64,000 nucleotides of DNA from positions 229,223 to 293,222 of the forward strand of contig JAQSDM010000013.1 of NCBI GenBank assembly GCA_029945945.1. The letters are read 5' to 3'. The translations under genes and the position numbers were made by a program. The notes under the pieces are model-generated. The model made no database searches and was not told the origin of the DNA. It worked only from the letters and a program-made list of their open reading frames with translations. This DNA comes from Algoriphagus sp. GTDB lineage: Bacteria; Bacteroidota; Bacteroidia; Cytophagales; Cyclobacteriaceae. Each line of letters begins with the position of its first letter. Positions within the stretch are counted from its first letter, which is position 1. This document shows, in pieces, positions 63,399-64,000 of the stretch.

Positions 63399-63689
63399 CT
63401 AAACGATCCTCGACTCCGAATGCAAATCATAGGCTGCCACGAGAAGTTGGCGAACAGGCGAATTTCCATACTTTTCAAATCCCTTGACTTCACTTCGGTT
63501 TTCTGCAAAGACAGGCAGGTACTTTCCATCGATTTCATCCCAAACAATCAGCAAATAGGCAAAGGAAATCTTACTTGCCCGACCAGTTTCCAGCCAGGAA
63601 TCAAAAAGGGCCTCATCAAGCGCTTGTGGAAAGTCGGACTGTCCAACAGGGGGGAAGGAATAGATGTGATGGAAATATTTCTTTACAAG
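63399..63689 (-). pseudogene. Decayed 3' end of a chromosomal gene
   Basis: A minus-strand frame without a start codon encodes about 96 residues, including SFPPVGQSDFPQALDEALFD, LLIVWDEIDGKYLPVF and SPVRQLLVAAYDL, then a stop at 63399-63401. Composition is clearly protein-like. A stop codon lies just upstream of LVKKYFHH, so the beginning has been lost or frameshifted. No family known. Confidence 0.5.
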
Positions 63690-63814
63690 TTAGCTAAACT
63701 CAAACCTATGTTCGATTCCTCGAGCAATCAAAATAGCATTACCCATTATTTTTTCAACTTGTCCGGAGATTAATGGACTTATTTTCCACATTTGATTTTA
63801 ACCAAAATCATTTT

Positions 63815-63891
63815 TCACATTATACTGTGATTTTACCCAAAATCGATCTCCATCACCCTGATTTTACTCTTCAATTCACATTATACTGTGA
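63815..63891. promoter_or_regulatory. Two distal HipB-type operators outside attR
   Basis: TCACATTATACTGTGA occurs at 63815-63830 and 63876-63891, exactly 61 bp apart. It is identical to the first hip operator at 61039 and has the same spacing. No hip gene lies next to them in the window. Confidence 0.7.
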
Positions 63892-64000
63892 TTTCTTCCA
63901 CGTATTCCTTCATCGATTTGGATATAGCCCTTCTTGAACAAAAGGCTGTTTAATGAGCATTTCCACTTCTTAGAAGGTGTTTATCAAAAAGACTTTACAT

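Noticed and set aside
63420..63773. 117-codon plus-strand frame
   Set aside because: The minus strand carries a much better protein-like frame here; this one is likely a shadow of the pseudogene.
1..64000. CRISPR array
   Set aside because: No run of regularly spaced identical repeats with variable spacers is present; the 21-bp and 51-bp repeats are too few and lack spacers.

Overview
The window looks like a chromosomal segment of a Bacteroidota bacterium, probably Cytophagales / Cyclobacteriaceae (Algoriphagus-like). This is inferred from the family content (ClpC, WbqC, DUF885 lipoprotein, short EVE protein), from TTG-N20-TAnnTTTG type promoters, from AT-rich coding with weak ribosome binding sites, and from a CTnDOT-like tyrosine integrase. 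No species can be proved from sequence alone.

Layout. (1) 1-12,325 is ordinary core genome: a secreted-protein fragment, EVE protein, PolX, a small membrane protein, clpC, wbqC, tsaC/sua5, a MutT-type Nudix gene, mltG, a thioesterase, yihY and a DUF885 lipoprotein. (2) A tRNA-Ser(TGA) gene at 12,326-12,410 is the attachment site of a genomic island of about 50.8 kb. The last 21 bp of the tRNA region recur at 63,148-63,168, and integrase-arm-like repeats lie just inside both ends. (3) 12.6-20.8 kb is the integration and replication module: integrase, two unknown genes, an excisionase-like protein, a primase-like protein, a Toprim/RepA-type helicase, a RepL-like initiator, and several repeat- and hairpin-rich non-coding stretches. 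No relaxase, coupling protein or virion gene is visible. (4) 21-33.6 kb is an accessory defence-like block: a WYL regulator coupled to a PD-(D/E)XK protein, a five-gene overlapping operon (PLD/J-domain protein, vWA, PP2C phosphatase, kinase, DUF4407 membrane protein), and an ATPase + PLD-like pair. (5) 34-54.3 kb is a BREX type 1 locus (brxA-brxB-brxC-pglX ... pglZ-brxL). Seven cargo genes sit between pglX and pglZ: a DUF2971-like protein, an unknown, a UDG-like protein, a TIR protein, a DUF3883 nuclease-like protein, a HAD/phosphoribosyltransferase/zinc protein and a DprA-like protein. (6) 54.3-60.6 kb carries mcrB (with an inserted EVE-like domain), mcrC, and a superfamily 2 helicase fused to leucine-rich repeats. 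(7) 61-62.8 kb is a three-gene hipBST toxin-antitoxin operon with evenly spaced palindromic operators. (8) After attR come scars of earlier integrations, a decayed chromosomal gene, and two more copies of the same operator.

How it fits together. The integrase module moves and perhaps replicates the island, the hipBST operon could stabilise it, and the middle holds at least five independent anti-phage-type systems. The best candidates for something undescribed are the kinase/phosphatase/vWA/DUF4407/PLD-J operon, the ATPase + PLD-like pair, the BrxL in which the expected Lon protease part appears replaced by a MIT_C-like domain, and the helicase-LRR fusion.
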